A stretch of DNA of 64,000 nt from Halorubrum sp. Hd13 (lineage in GTDB: Archaea > Halobacteriota > Halobacteria > Halobacteriales > Haloferacaceae), in NCBI RefSeq assembly GCF_002252755.1, contig NZ_NHOY01000110.1, forward strand, positions 1 to 64,000, written 5' to 3'. The notes beneath the pieces were generated by a model. That model was not told the origin of the DNA, did no database searches, and saw only the letters and a list, made by a program, of their open reading frames with translations. Positions 1-7,561 of this stretch are shown piece by piece; positions within the stretch are counted from its first letter, which is position 1; every line of letters starts with the position of its first letter. The position numbers and the translations under genes were made by a program.

Positions 1-155
1 GGGCGGACAGGCCGCCTCTGAAGGACGGTTCGGAATCCGCTCCGTTCCGACCGATTCCTAACTACGTATAGAGCGGCCTGTCAGTTAAACCTCGGTATAT
101 GAAACTCGGTACAGACGTTCGGCCAGTGGATTGCTTCCCACCATGTCGGCTTCAT

Positions 156-175
156 CACCCGCCTAAAGGCGGGTG
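156..175. repeat. IS1341/PATE-like terminal palindrome
   Basis: A 20-nt palindrome (CACCCGCCT-AA-AGGCGGGTG, 9-bp arms) lies in the gene-free left edge (1-262). Hairpins of this kind close tnpB-only (IS1341-type) insertion sequences and their short non-coding derivatives (PATEs) in haloarchaea. No tnpB or second end is visible here, so I read it as a solo end or remnant. It could instead be a terminator for the leftward NfeD-like gene that ends at 263. The rest of 1-262 shows no gene I can support. Confidence 0.4.
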
Positions 176-262
176 TATTCGCCTTCCAGTCTGTATAACC
201 GGGGTATCCGCGAGGCCGGACAAGTGTCTTGTCCACCCGAGTCCCGAGCGGCCCCGGGGGGA

Positions 263-919
263 TCACTCGCGTTCGGTCTCGGTCTCGGCGTCGGCCTCGC
301 GTTCCCCGTCGGTCTCCGCTTCCAAGTCGTCCCCGCCCGCGGCCTCGGCGGCCTCCTTCCGGGCGCGGTCCGCCGCGAGCTCTTTGTCGATGTCGTCCTC
401 GACGTATCCCATCGACTCGACGGTGACGACGTTGCCGCCGCCGGGATCGACGACCATCACCTCCTCGCCCTCCTCGATCGTGCCCTCGATCGAGCGCGCG
501 GAGTAGTAAGGGTTGAAGCCGCCGCCGGAGAGCTTCACCTCGCCGCCGGAGGTCGTCACGGCCTCGGTGACGGTGCCGGTCTTCCCTTTCAGCGAGTCGC
601 TGTCGCTGGTCTGTTGCTGGCCCTTCCCGCCGTACAGGTCGAACTCGTGGTAGCCGTAGAAGGCGGCCGCGCCGAAGAGGAGCGTCAGCAGCGCCATGAC
701 GAGCGTGAGGCCCGCGCCCGCGATACCGAGCGACGTCAGCAGGAGCCCGCCGAGCCCCGCGCCGATCAGCGCGATACCGACGACGATGAAGTTCGCGCCC
801 GGCGCGAGCGCCTCCGCCATAGAGAGCAGCAGGCCGGCCGTCAACAGCAGGAGGGGGAGCGTGTCCGGCCCGATCAGTCCGGACTGGAGGAGCGATCCGG
901 CGCCCGTGATCAGATCCAT
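263..919 (-). CDS. NfeD-like membrane protein
   Basis: A 218-residue protein. About 85 hydrophobic N-terminal residues form three or so membrane segments (roughly residues 20-37, 40-62 and 66-88). A soluble domain at about 110-180 has the small beta-barrel (OB-like) pattern of NfeD proteins: 'LKGKTGTVTEAVTTSGGEVKL' type strands ending in a Gly-rich turn. The last 35 residues are a charged Glu/Asp/Arg tail. NfeD proteins act at the membrane with SPFH/stomatin partners. Here the SPFH gene lies far away (44878-46014), so a partnership is only inferred from the families. No operon partner is visible. Confidence 0.75.
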   Translation of the reverse strand: MDLITGAGSLLQSGLIGPDTLPLLLLTAGLLLSMAEALAPGANFIVVGIALIGAGLGGLLLTSLGIAGAGLTLVMALLTLLFGAAAFYGYHEFDLYGGKGQQQTSDSDSLKGKTGTVTEAVTTSGGEVKLSGGGFNPYYSARSIEGTIEEGEEVMVVDPGGGNVVTVESMGYVEDDIDKELAADRARKEAAEAAGGDDLEAETDGEREADAETETERE

Positions 920-1043
920 GTCCGGACGTACGGCCGCGGCGGTATAAGTGGTAGTACGAGGGCCGGGCCGTCAGCGGCGAAAACGCGGGAACGCGCGCCG
1001 TCGGCTGAGAACCGGGGAAGACGCGCGCCGTCGACGAGGTGCC

Positions 1044-1289
1044 TCAGAACCCGAACACCAGCACGCCGACCGTGATCGCGACCCCGAGCGCGACGAACAC
1101 GGCGTTCTCGACGTCGATGGGTCCGGGTTCGATCGGCTCCTCTTCGGGAGTGCCGGTGTCCTCCGTGACGCCGTCCGGGCCGACGTCGTCGACGGCGAAC
1201 CGCCACTGGCGCTCGCCGGCGCCGTCGGTGTCCCGGGCCTCGTTCGCCCGGCTCCGCGTGTCGCCGTCGGCGTCCTCGTCGCTGGACAT
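1044..1289 (-). CDS. small haloarchaeal membrane protein (DUF7312-like)
   Basis: An 81-residue protein. An acidic, disordered N-terminal half leads into 'PIEPGPIDVENAVFVALG' and a single C-terminal hydrophobic helix (about residues 60-80) that ends at the stop codon. The pattern matches a small haloarchaea-specific family I know as DUF7312, whose function is unknown. It lies between the NfeD-like gene and pyk on the same strand, with gaps of more than 60 bases on both sides, so co-transcription is uncertain. Confidence 0.6.
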   Translation of the reverse strand: MSSDEDADGDTRSRANEARDTDGAGERQWRFAVDDVGPDGVTEDTGTPEEEPIEPGPIDVENAVFVALGVAITVGVLVFGF

Positions 1290-1351
1290 ACCCGGTGATA
1301 GGCGCGTCGGTGATAAATGGCTGGCGGGTACGGGTCGGCGAGGGAGGCCGG

Positions 1352-3109
1352 CTATCGATTGCGCGCCGCCGCGATCACGTCGCCGTCGTAGATGACGCCG
1401 CGCTCGCCGTCGAGCGTGACCACGCTCCCGTCGGCGACGCTCTCGGGGAGCGTCGCGCCGGCGACCATCGGGACGCCGAGCTCGCGGGCGACGACGGCGG
1501 GGTAGCCGGTCATCCCCTCGCGGGCGTCGATGATCCCGACGAGCGCGTCGAGGTCACCCGAGAACTCGCCCTCGAAGCCGGGGCCGAGCGCGACGATGGA
1601 GCCCGCGGGAACCTCGCTCAGGTCGCCGTCGTCGGTCCGGTGGACGGGCGCGGCGACGCGGCCCGCGACCGCCGCCTTCCCGGTCACCAGCGTCTCGGCC
1701 GCGACGTGGACCTTCAGCGTGTTCGTCGTGTTCGTCCCCTCGAACTCGGTCAGCATCCCGGAGAGCACCACGAGCGTGTCCCCGGACGAGGCGCCGCCGG
1801 TGTCGAGCGCGGCGTCGACCGCGTTGTCGAGGATCGCCTCCATGTCGCTGGCGTACCCGGTCAGGACGGGTCTGACCCCCCACGAGAGCGCGAGCTGTCG
1901 CCGGACCCGGTCGTTCGGGGTCGTCGCGACCACGGGGACGCCCGGCCGGAACATCGCGGTCTTACGGGCCGTGAAGCCGGACTCCGACACCGCGACGACG
2001 GTGGACGCGCCGATGTCGCGGGCGAGGTAGCGGGCCGAGCGCGCCAGCGCCTCGGTTCGCGAGCCCTCCGCGGCGGCCGGGACGCGCTGCTCGCGCGTCT
2101 CGGCGTACTCGTCGCTGGACTCGACCTCGCGGACGATGCGGTCCATCGTCTCCACGACGTTGACGGGGTCGTCGCCGATGGCGGTCTCGCCCGAGAGCAT
2201 CACCGCGTCGGTGCCGTCGAGGACCGCGTTGGCGACGTCCGAGGCCTCCGCGCGGGTCGGCCGGCGCGAGTGGACCATCGAGTCGAGCATCTCCGTCGCG
2301 GTGATGACGGGGACGCCCGCGTTGACGCACTTCCGGATGATCCGCTTTTGAATGACGGGGACGTCCTCCAGCGGGCACTCCACGCCGAGGTCGCCGCGCG
2401 CGACCATCACGCCGTCCGCGGCGTCGACGATGCCGTCGAGGTTCTCGACCGCGCCGGCCCGCTCGATCTTCGCGACGACCGGGATGTCGTCGCCGCCGCG
2501 CTCCTCGAGCTCGTCGGCGATCTCGTAGACGTCGGCGGCGTTCCGCACGAAGGAGGCCGCGACGAAGTCGGCGTTCGTCCGGACGGCCAGGTCGAGCTCG
2601 TCTTCGTCCTCGGGCGTGATCAGGTCGACGTCGATGGCGACGCCGGGGAGGTTGACGCCCTTCCGCGAACTGAGCTCCCCGCCGGAGACGACGGTGGCGA
2701 CGACGGCGTCGCCGTCGACCCGCTCGACGCGGCACTCGATCCGGCCGTCGTCGAGGAGGACCGTGTCGCTCGGGCCGGCGGCCGCGATGGAGTGCGTGAG
2801 CCCCACGCGCTCGGGAGTGGCGCCGTCGCCCTCCGCGAACGTCACCTCGGAGCCCGTCGCGAGCCGGATCGGCTCGTCGAGCTCCGCGGTGCGGACCTCC
2901 GGACCCTTCAGGTCGACCATCACCGCGAGCGGGTCATCGATCGCGTCGTCGACCGCGCGGGCCCGCTCGATGACCTTCTCGCGGTGGGCCGTCGTCCCGT
3001 GGCTGGCGTTCAGCCGGACGACGGACATCCCCGCGTCGGCGAGGGCGCGGATCGCGTCCCGGTCGTCCGACGCGGGACCGATCGTACAGACGATCTTTGC
3101 GTTGCGCAT
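1352..3109 (-). CDS. pyk: pyruvate kinase
   Basis: A 585-residue enzyme converting PEP and ADP to pyruvate and ATP, the last step of glycolysis. The chosen ATG begins MRNAKIVCTIGPASDD, the family N terminus; an ATG 27 bases upstream would add unrelated residues. The barrel and B domain carry 'VARGDLGVEC' (metal and phosphate region) and 'KIERAGAVENLDGI' (catalytic Lys). After the allosteric domain comes an extra domain (about residues 480-585) homologous to the PEP-utilising swivel domain. It reads 'GMTGYPAVVARELGVP' where PEP synthase has G-x-T-S-H, so the phospho-His is Tyr and the domain cannot carry phosphate. ppsA, the reverse reaction, is at 28916-31267. Confidence 0.96.
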   Translation of the reverse strand: MRNAKIVCTIGPASDDRDAIRALADAGMSVVRLNASHGTTAHREKVIERARAVDDAIDDPLAVMVDLKGPEVRTAELDEPIRLATGSEVTFAEGDGATPERVGLTHSIAAAGPSDTVLLDDGRIECRVERVDGDAVVATVVSGGELSSRKGVNLPGVAIDVDLITPEDEDELDLAVRTNADFVAASFVRNAADVYEIADELEERGGDDIPVVAKIERAGAVENLDGIVDAADGVMVARGDLGVECPLEDVPVIQKRIIRKCVNAGVPVITATEMLDSMVHSRRPTRAEASDVANAVLDGTDAVMLSGETAIGDDPVNVVETMDRIVREVESSDEYAETREQRVPAAAEGSRTEALARSARYLARDIGASTVVAVSESGFTARKTAMFRPGVPVVATTPNDRVRRQLALSWGVRPVLTGYASDMEAILDNAVDAALDTGGASSGDTLVVLSGMLTEFEGTNTTNTLKVHVAAETLVTGKAAVAGRVAAPVHRTDDGDLSEVPAGSIVALGPGFEGEFSGDLDALVGIIDAREGMTGYPAVVARELGVPMVAGATLPESVADGSVVTLDGERGVIYDGDVIAAARNR

Positions 3110-3212
3110 ACCGCCGGGTTCGGCGCACGCCCGCAAAAAGGCACACGGTTGAGTCGGGAGCGAGTGAACGTTCGTGACGTTCGCCGGGCGTCGGACGCGG
3201 TCACGCGTTCGG

Positions 3213-3701
3213 TCAGGGAGTGAGTCCGACCGACAGCGCGAGGGCGGCGGCGCCGACCCCGAGGAACAGCCGGTTCGCTCGCGGGTTCGCCGCCGGCGTC
3301 AGGTCGAGCGTGACGTGCCACGCCGAGAGGGGGCGAAACGGCCGGATCCCCATCGGCGTGATCGCGTCGCCGGCGACGTGCGAACAGAGCGAGAGGGTCG
3401 CGACGCCGCCGACGAAGGCCGGGGTCCACGGCGGGAGGGCGACCCCGGTCGGCGCGCCCGCAGGGAGGGCGATCCCGGCCGCGAGCGCCGCGAACGCCCC
3501 CGCGGCGACGGCGAACGCGACCGTGTGCGTCGGGCCGCGGTGCGCGACCGGCAGTCGGTGGTCGAGGTCGGGGAGCGTCGAGCACGCGACGGCGACCGCC
3601 GCGCCGAGGACCGCCAGTCCGGGCTCGCCGGCGACCCGGACCGCCCCCGCGACCGGCGCGTACGCGAGCAGCGCGATGCCGACGTGGCCCCGCCAGTACA
3701 T
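3213..3701 (-). CDS. YdjM/YbcI-like membrane-bound metal-dependent hydrolase
   Basis: A 162-residue integral membrane protein of the DUF457/YdjM family. The family motif is visible as H6 in 'MYWRGHVGIALLAY', 'TLPDLDHRLPVAHRGPTHT' (Asp-x-Asp-His, then His-Arg-Gly-x-Thr-His) and a later 'SHVAGDAITPMGI'. These His and Asp residues are the proposed metal site. Four or so hydrophobic segments alternate with them. The physiological substrate is not established for archaea. It is a single gene facing left, with about 100 bases to pyk upstream of its stop. Confidence 0.75.
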   Translation of the reverse strand: MYWRGHVGIALLAYAPVAGAVRVAGEPGLAVLGAAVAVACSTLPDLDHRLPVAHRGPTHTVAFAVAAGAFAALAAGIALPAGAPTGVALPPWTPAFVGGVATLSLCSHVAGDAITPMGIRPFRPLSAWHVTLDLTPAANPRANRLFLGVGAAALALSVGLTP

Positions 3702-3806
3702 GGGTGTCGCTCTGCGGATACCGACAATAAATCCGTCGGGGGAGGAGCGTCGTCAGCGGGGCGCTGAGCGTTGGCGGGGGGAGGTGTTCGCGTCTCGGAC
3801 CGCGCC

Positions 3807-4742
3807 TCAGTCGTCGGCCGGCGCGGGCGCGTCGCCCGCGGAGAGACGGACGTCGGGGCCGTCGACGCCGAGTTCGTCGAGCGCGGACTGCGCGGCGCGC
3901 TTCCCGGAGACGAGCATCGCGCCGAACGTCGGGCCCATCCGGGGGAGGCCGTGAGCGGTCGCGACCGCCATGCCGGACGCGATCAGCCCGTCGTGGACGA
4001 CGCCGGTGTGCTCGACGACTCGGTCCTCGCTCTCGCCGACCCACATGGAGTCGTGGCCGGGCGAGTCGTGGCCGGGGGCGCCGTACTCGCCGTCGCCGGT
4101 CTGGTCCATCCCGGTGTTGTGCTCCTTCGCGTGCTCGATGCCGGGCGCCGAGAGGACGCCGCGCTCGTCGAGCTTGCTGATCGCGACCGCGTCGTGGCCG
4201 GTCGCGTCGATCACGAGGTCGGACTCGACCGCGATGGGGTCGACGCAGGTTATCTCGCGCGGGAGCGCGTGGACGGGCGTCCAGTTCATCACGATCCCGC
4301 CGACGCGGTGGTCCTCGCGGACGACGAGGTCGGTGAACTCCGTCATGTTCTGGACGCGCGCGCCGGCGTCGCAGGCGGCCTTGATCAGCCCGGAACAGGC
4401 CTCGGGGCCGGCCGCCGTGTAGAGGCCGTCGACGTCCTCGACCGGCTCGTAGTCGACGTCGAGGTCATCGAGGATCTCTTGGGCGGGGTCCCGGACGGTG
4501 ACGGTGTTCATCAAGAACCCGCCGAGCCAGAAGCCGCCGCCGAGGTAGTTGTTCTTCTCGACGATCATGACCTTCACGCCGCGCTCGGCCAGCTCCTTGG
4601 CCGCCATCAATCCGGACGGACCGCCGCCGAGGACGATGACCTCGGAGTCGGTGAACTCGAGGAAGCCGTCGGTCCACTCGTTGCCGATCGCCTTCGTCAC
4701 GTCGGTCTCGCTCACGTCGCTGAAGCCGTCGAATCCTTGCAT
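3807..4742 (-). CDS. thi4: Thi4 thiazole synthase (ADP-thiazole synthase), Cys type
   Basis: A 311-residue enzyme making the thiazole half of thiamine from NAD, glycine and sulfur. The FAD/NAD-binding start is seen as '[16 protein letters not shown]' (residues 35-50) and the conserved '[12 protein letters not shown]' follows. The motif 'ITCVDPI' places Cys166 where yeast and plant Thi4 have the suicidal sulfur-donor Cys. Methanogen enzymes with His at this position use free sulfide instead. An essential active-site Cys is known for Haloferax Thi4, so single-turnover or Cys-dependent chemistry is likely here. It is a single-gene unit. A near-perfect palindrome abuts the start codon (4743-4768). 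Confidence 0.95.
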   Translation of the reverse strand: MQGFDGFSDVSETDVTKAIGNEWTDGFLEFTDSEVIVLGGGPSGLMAAKELAERGVKVMIVEKNNYLGGGFWLGGFLMNTVTVRDPAQEILDDLDVDYEPVEDVDGLYTAAGPEACSGLIKAACDAGARVQNMTEFTDLVVREDHRVGGIVMNWTPVHALPREITCVDPIAVESDLVIDATGHDAVAISKLDERGVLSAPGIEHAKEHNTGMDQTGDGEYGAPGHDSPGHDSMWVGESEDRVVEHTGVVHDGLIASGMAVATAHGLPRMGPTFGAMLVSGKRAAQSALDELGVDGPDVRLSAGDAPAPADD

Positions 4743-4768
4743 ACAACTTAGTGATATTACTTAGTTGT
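4743..4768. promoter_or_regulatory. candidate thi4 operator palindrome
   Basis: A 26-nt inverted repeat, ACAACTTAGT-GATATT-ACTTAGTTGT, has arms pairing at 9 of 10 positions and directly abuts the thi4 start codon. Haloarchaeal thi4 and thiC are known to be repressed by the ThiN-domain regulator ThiR when thiamine is ample, so this is a candidate ThiR site. The assignment is inference. A TATA-like gtttataagc on the minus strand (about 4818-4827) would place the palindrome inside the transcribed leader. Confidence 0.5.
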
Positions 4769-4850
4769 GAAAGGCGTTGCGGTCGATACGCGGAGTACGG
4801 ACCCGGCGATACGGTCGATTGCTTATAAACAGTAACCGCTGGAACGGCAG

Positions 4851-5062
4851 CGAACGCCTCCGAAGCCCCGGCCACTCGGCTAGACGTGGTCGACAACGGA
4901 TCGAAACCGAACGCCTCCAAAGCCCCTTTGAGTCCCGTCCGACCGCACCGTGATACGCCTCACGCCTCCCCAGCCTCGCGGTTCGCGCTCTCCGAGCGCT
5001 CACCGCGTCCCTCGCGGACCCCTCGCGGTCGCCGATGGCGACCGCTCGGCGGCGCGCCGCCG
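4851..5062 (+). repeat. C-box repeat family, copy 1
   Basis: The 482-base gap between thi4 and the eL43 gene holds a non-coding repeat. Two A boxes (4852-4872 and 4909-4926, core 'AACGCCTCC(A/G)AAGCCCC') are followed by 'TTGAGTCCCGTCC' (4928-4940) and then by the conserved 20-mer CTCACGCCTCCCCAGCCTCG (4959-4978). Downstream is a block of hairpins, including a perfect 9-bp stem with a GAT triloop at 5025-5045. The same modules occur at 38222-38630, and the 20-mer again on the minus strand near 60553. Short ORFs that read through it (for example a 64-codon one from 4886) look spurious. Confidence 0.7.
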
Positions 5063-5224
5063 CTTCAGTGTCTCAGTTGACCACCGATGTCAGACTCGCG
5101 AATCGAGCGCCCGCAGCGGGGTCGAAGCGTCGATATCTCCGCATCTCTGGCTCGGTCGGCCCGTCCCCCGCGGCGCCCCCGACTCGTAGCCTTTTTACCC
5201 GCGCTGGCGGTAGACGGACTCACT

Positions 5225-5491
5225 ATGGCTGAGGACAAGGCACGAAGCACCGGTAGTGCGGGCCGATTCGGCGCTCGCTACGGCCGGGTCTCCCGCAAGC
5301 GGGTCCAGGACATCGAAGAGGAGATGCGCAACGCGACCGTCGACGGCGACGACGTCACGCGCAAGGGCACCGGCATCTGGGTGAACGAGGAGACCGGCGA
5401 GACGTTCACGGGCGGCGCGTACCGCCCCGAGACGCCCGGCGGCCGCACCGTCCGCCGCTCCATCCGCGCCGCGCTCGCCGACGAGGAATAG
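5225..5491 (+). CDS. rpl37ae: 50S ribosomal protein eL43 (L37Ae), zinc-less form
   Basis: An 88-residue large-subunit protein recognised by its start '[17 protein letters not shown]' and its end '[11 protein letters not shown]' with '[11 protein letters not shown]'. In most archaea and eukaryotes the middle carries a C-x2-C ... C-x2-C zinc ribbon. Here the equivalent stretch (residues 37-60) reads '[20 protein letters not shown]' and the protein has no Cys at all, so the zinc site is gone while the fold-defining flanks remain. The start ATG was chosen because upstream in-frame codons encode unrelated residues. It leads the operon rpoP-pcc1-pfdB-DUF3194. Confidence 0.95.
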   Translation: MAEDKARSTGSAGRFGARYGRVSRKRVQDIEEEMRNATVDGDDVTRKGTGIWVNEETGETFTGGAYRPETPGGRTVRRSIRAALADEE

Positions 5492-5494
5492 GTA

Positions 5495-5629
5495 ATGAGC
5501 TACAAGTGCTCCCGCTGTAAGCGAGACGTCACCCTCGACGAGTACGGCGGCGTGCGCTGCCCGTACTGCGGCCACCGCGTCCTCCTGAAGGAGCGCGGCG
5601 GCGACGTGAAGGAAGTGAACGTCGAGTAA
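5495..5629 (+). CDS. rpoP: DNA-directed RNA polymerase subunit P (Rpo12)
   Basis: A 44-residue protein, the archaeal counterpart of eukaryotic Rpb12. It starts MSYKCSRC and carries a zinc ribbon of C5-x2-C8 and C22-x2-C25 ('[15 protein letters not shown]'). It starts 3 bases after the eL43 stop codon, a tight operon arrangement seen across archaea. Unlike eL43 beside it, all four zinc-binding Cys are kept. Confidence 0.97.
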
Positions 5630-5649
5630 CCGTCCGGGCCGATCCGACC

Positions 5650-5913
5650 GTGACGGCGTCCCGCGCACACGAGGCGGTCCTCTCGTTCGCCTACCCCTCC
5701 GAGCGGCGCGCACGGCTCGTCGCCGACGCGCTCGCCCCCGAGGTCGGCGAGATCGACGACGCGCGCTCGGCCGCGACCGTCTCCCGCGACGGCGACGCGG
5801 TTCGGGTCCGGGTCGCCGCGGACGACCTCGTCGCCCTCCGCGCCGGGATCAACAGCTGGTCCCGACTCGTCGAGGTCGCGGAGCGGGTCGAGGCCGCGTC
5901 CGGTCGCGGGTAA
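5650..5913 (+). CDS. pcc1: KEOPS complex subunit Pcc1
   Basis: An 87-residue protein of the Pcc1 family, with strand '[21 protein letters not shown]', later '[20 protein letters not shown]' and a C-terminal helix. Pcc1 dimers bind Kae1 and tRNA in the KEOPS complex, which makes N6-threonylcarbamoyl-adenosine (t6A). The start is GTG at 5650, the only start that keeps the first beta strand and stays clear of rpoP. Its place after rpoP and before prefoldin beta is conserved in archaea. A diverged paralogue sits at 59388-59699 (probable Pcc2). Confidence 0.88.
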   Translation: MTASRAHEAVLSFAYPSERRARLVADALAPEVGEIDDARSAATVSRDGDAVRVRVAADDLVALRAGINSWSRLVEVAERVEAASGRG

Positions 5914-6029
5914 CCGCCGACCCGATTCGGAGATCCCCCGCTGTCCGCCCGCTCACGGTCCCTCTCCGGCGGTACGGCCGATGGGGACGAAGACGTGGGT
6001 TTTTCCGTCCGGACCGCCTCGCTTCGCCT

Positions 6030-6428
6030 ATGCAAGGGAACATGCCGCCCGAGGCACAGGAGAAGATCGAGGAGCTTCAGGAACTGCAGGAGACCGCACA
6101 GCAGGTCGCCGAGCAGAGGGAGCAGGCGCAGACCGCGCTCAACGAGTCGAAGACGGCGCTCGACGCCCTCGAAGACGTCGACGAGGACGCCGGAATGTAC
6201 CGCGAGATCGGCGAGGTCCTCGTCGAGACGGACTACGAGTCCGCCTACGACGACCTCGAGAACAAGGTCGACTCGCTCGAGGTCCGCGTCGAGCAGCTCC
6301 AGAAGCAGGAGGAGCGCGTCGAGGAGCAGTTCGACGACCTGCAGGGCGAGCTCCAGCAGATGCTTCAGGGCGGCGCCGGCGGCGGCGGTCCGATGGGCCC
6401 GGGCGGTCCGGGCGCGGGCGGCGCGTAA
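6030..6428 (+). CDS. pfdB: prefoldin beta subunit
   Basis: A 132-residue co-chaperone subunit. Four beta-type chains with two alpha chains make the prefoldin hexamer, which holds unfolded proteins for the thermosome. Two long coiled-coil helices (about 8-50 and 78-115, heptad-rich in Leu, Gln and Glu) flank a beta hairpin around '[13 protein letters not shown]'. The Gly/Pro-rich tail '[15 protein letters not shown]' is typical of haloarchaeal members. It belongs to the eL43-rpoP-pcc1 run, though the gap of 116 bases may hold its own promoter. Confidence 0.95.
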   Translation: MQGNMPPEAQEKIEELQELQETAQQVAEQREQAQTALNESKTALDALEDVDEDAGMYREIGEVLVETDYESAYDDLENKVDSLEVRVEQLQKQEERVEEQFDDLQGELQQMLQGGAGGGGPMGPGGPGAGGA

Positions 6429-6435
6429 GCGTTCG

Positions 6436-6678
6436 ATGAGCGACGAGCCGTCGGACGACGAAGTGGTCCGCACCGCGGCCGAGGCCGCGGAGGGCGTCAT
6501 TTTCGCCCACTACGACCAGTCGGCGGTGACCGACCTCGACGTCACGGTGACGTTCGAGGAGGGCGTGCTCGACGTCGACGTCTACCTGAACGCCCCGGAG
6601 GACCCCGACCCCGACGCGGTCGCCCGCGAGGCGGCCGAGACCGCCGGCGAGGCGGTCGATGAGCTGTTCGCGGAGTAA
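6436..6678 (+). CDS. DUF3194 family protein
   Basis: An 80-residue protein that begins 7 bases after the pfdB stop codon. It shows an N-terminal helix ('DDEVVRTAAEAAEGVIF'), two beta strands ('DLDVTVTFEEGVLDVDVYL') and a C-terminal helix. This matches DUF3194, an archaeal family usually found next to prefoldin beta. Its role is unknown, and the constant linkage suggests a link to protein folding or translation. Confidence 0.75.
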   Translation: MSDEPSDDEVVRTAAEAAEGVIFAHYDQSAVTDLDVTVTFEEGVLDVDVYLNAPEDPDPDAVAREAAETAGEAVDELFAE

Positions 6679-6701
6679 GCGGTCGTTTCCTCCCGCTTTT
6701 C

Positions 6702-6785
6702 GACGAGTCCGACGAACCTGGCGACGGGTCCGACTACGCTGACGACGGGTCCGACTATCCCGACGACGGGTCCGACCGTCGCGGC
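6702..6785. repeat. 21-bp tandem repeat, four units
   Basis: Four units of 21 bases with the core 'GACGGGTCCGACTA' start at 6702, 6723, 6744 and 6765, beginning 24 bases after the DUF3194 stop codon. The first and last units are the most diverged. No gene is credible across it. It is one of eight short tandem repeats in the window. Confidence 0.8.
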
Positions 6786-6888
6786 CTCGACGCGCGTCAC
6801 GGGTCCGAGAGCGACGCACGGGAGCGGCGCGGTCCCCACGGGACCCTCACCGACAGCTATTAATCGAAGTATTGTGAACTGTTACCGC

Positions 6889-7086
6889 ATGTCATCGAGC
6901 TACGGCGGCACGTCGGCGTTCGATCGGCTCCGTGCTCGGCTCGACGGAAGCGCCCTCGCCTGCGAGGAGTGCGGGTTCGTCGACGACGAGGGCGAGTGGG
7001 AGGCGGTCACCACCGGCGGGACCGTCGAGTACCGACGTGAGTGCCCGAGCTGCGGGACCGAACACGTCCACCGGTACCGACTCTGA
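6889..7086 (+). CDS. small zinc-ribbon protein (HVO_0649-like)
   Basis: A 65-residue protein with 'CEECGFVDDEGEWEAVT' (C-x2-C) and 'ECPSCGTEHVHRYRL' (C-x2-C) in the C-terminal half, a one-domain zinc ribbon. I believe it belongs to a haloarchaeal family named after HVO_0649. The ATG at 6889 is preferred to the one 15 bases upstream, because the family starts with the Ser-rich segment before 'FDRLRARLDGS'. Its function is unknown. It lies 24 bases ahead of the stress-protein gene, so the two may be co-transcribed. Confidence 0.65.
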   Translation: MSSSYGGTSAFDRLRARLDGSALACEECGFVDDEGEWEAVTTGGTVEYRRECPSCGTEHVHRYRL

Positions 7087-7110
7087 GCCGCGGGGGAAGA
7101 CTCGGCCGCG

Positions 7111-7536
7111 ATGTACGACGAGATCCTCTGTGCGACCGACGGGAGTCCCGGGAGCGATGACGCCGTCGAACACGCGGGCAGCATCGCCGAGTTGGCCGGC
7201 GCGCGGATCCACGCGCTGTTCGTGGTCGACGAGACGATCGCCGGCGCCGACCGCTGGGACGTGGTCGTCGAGCGCGAGGAGGAGCGCGGCGAGCGCGCGC
7301 TCGACGCCGTCGCCGCGGCCGGCGCGGAGCGCGGCGTTCCGGTCGAGAGGCACCTCCGGCGCGGCCGGCCGCACGAGGCGATCCTCGACGCCGCGGACGA
7401 CTACGGGGCCGACCTGATCGTGATGGGGACGCACGGTCGGACCGGGGTCGGCCGGTTCATCGCGGCCGGGTCGGTCGCCGAGCGGGTCGTGCGACACAGC
7501 GAGGCGCCGGTACTGACCGCGCGGGTGGAAGAGTGA
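7111..7536 (+). CDS. universal stress protein (UspA family)
   Basis: A 141-residue cytoplasmic protein of the USP fold. It starts [19 protein letters not shown], has the helix '[20 protein letters not shown]', and ends with '[19 protein letters not shown]', the ATP-binding G-x2-G-x9-G-S pattern. ATP-binding USPs act in stress survival, but the partner cannot be told from sequence. Haloarchaea carry dozens of these genes. Confidence 0.93.
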   Translation: MYDEILCATDGSPGSDDAVEHAGSIAELAGARIHALFVVDETIAGADRWDVVVEREEERGERALDAVAAAGAERGVPVERHLRRGRPHEAILDAADDYGADLIVMGTHGRTGVGRFIAAGSVAERVVRHSEAPVLTARVEE

Positions 7537-7561
7537 GCGGGGCCGAAAACGGGGGGAGCGT

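Noticed and set aside
23-45. tRNA-like T-arm 'GGTTCGGAATCC' near the left edge
   Set aside because: The loop has one base too many and no acceptor, D or anticodon arm can be built around it.
1295-3223. Long plus-strand ORF of 642 codons opposite pyk
   Set aside because: It is an antisense shadow typical of 70 percent GC DNA. Its product is Arg/Asp/Val low complexity, and the minus-strand frame is a clear pyruvate kinase.
6702-6785. CRISPR-like regular repeats (also at 61307 and 58089)
   Set aside because: Units are direct head-to-tail copies with no unique spacers, and no cas genes are present.
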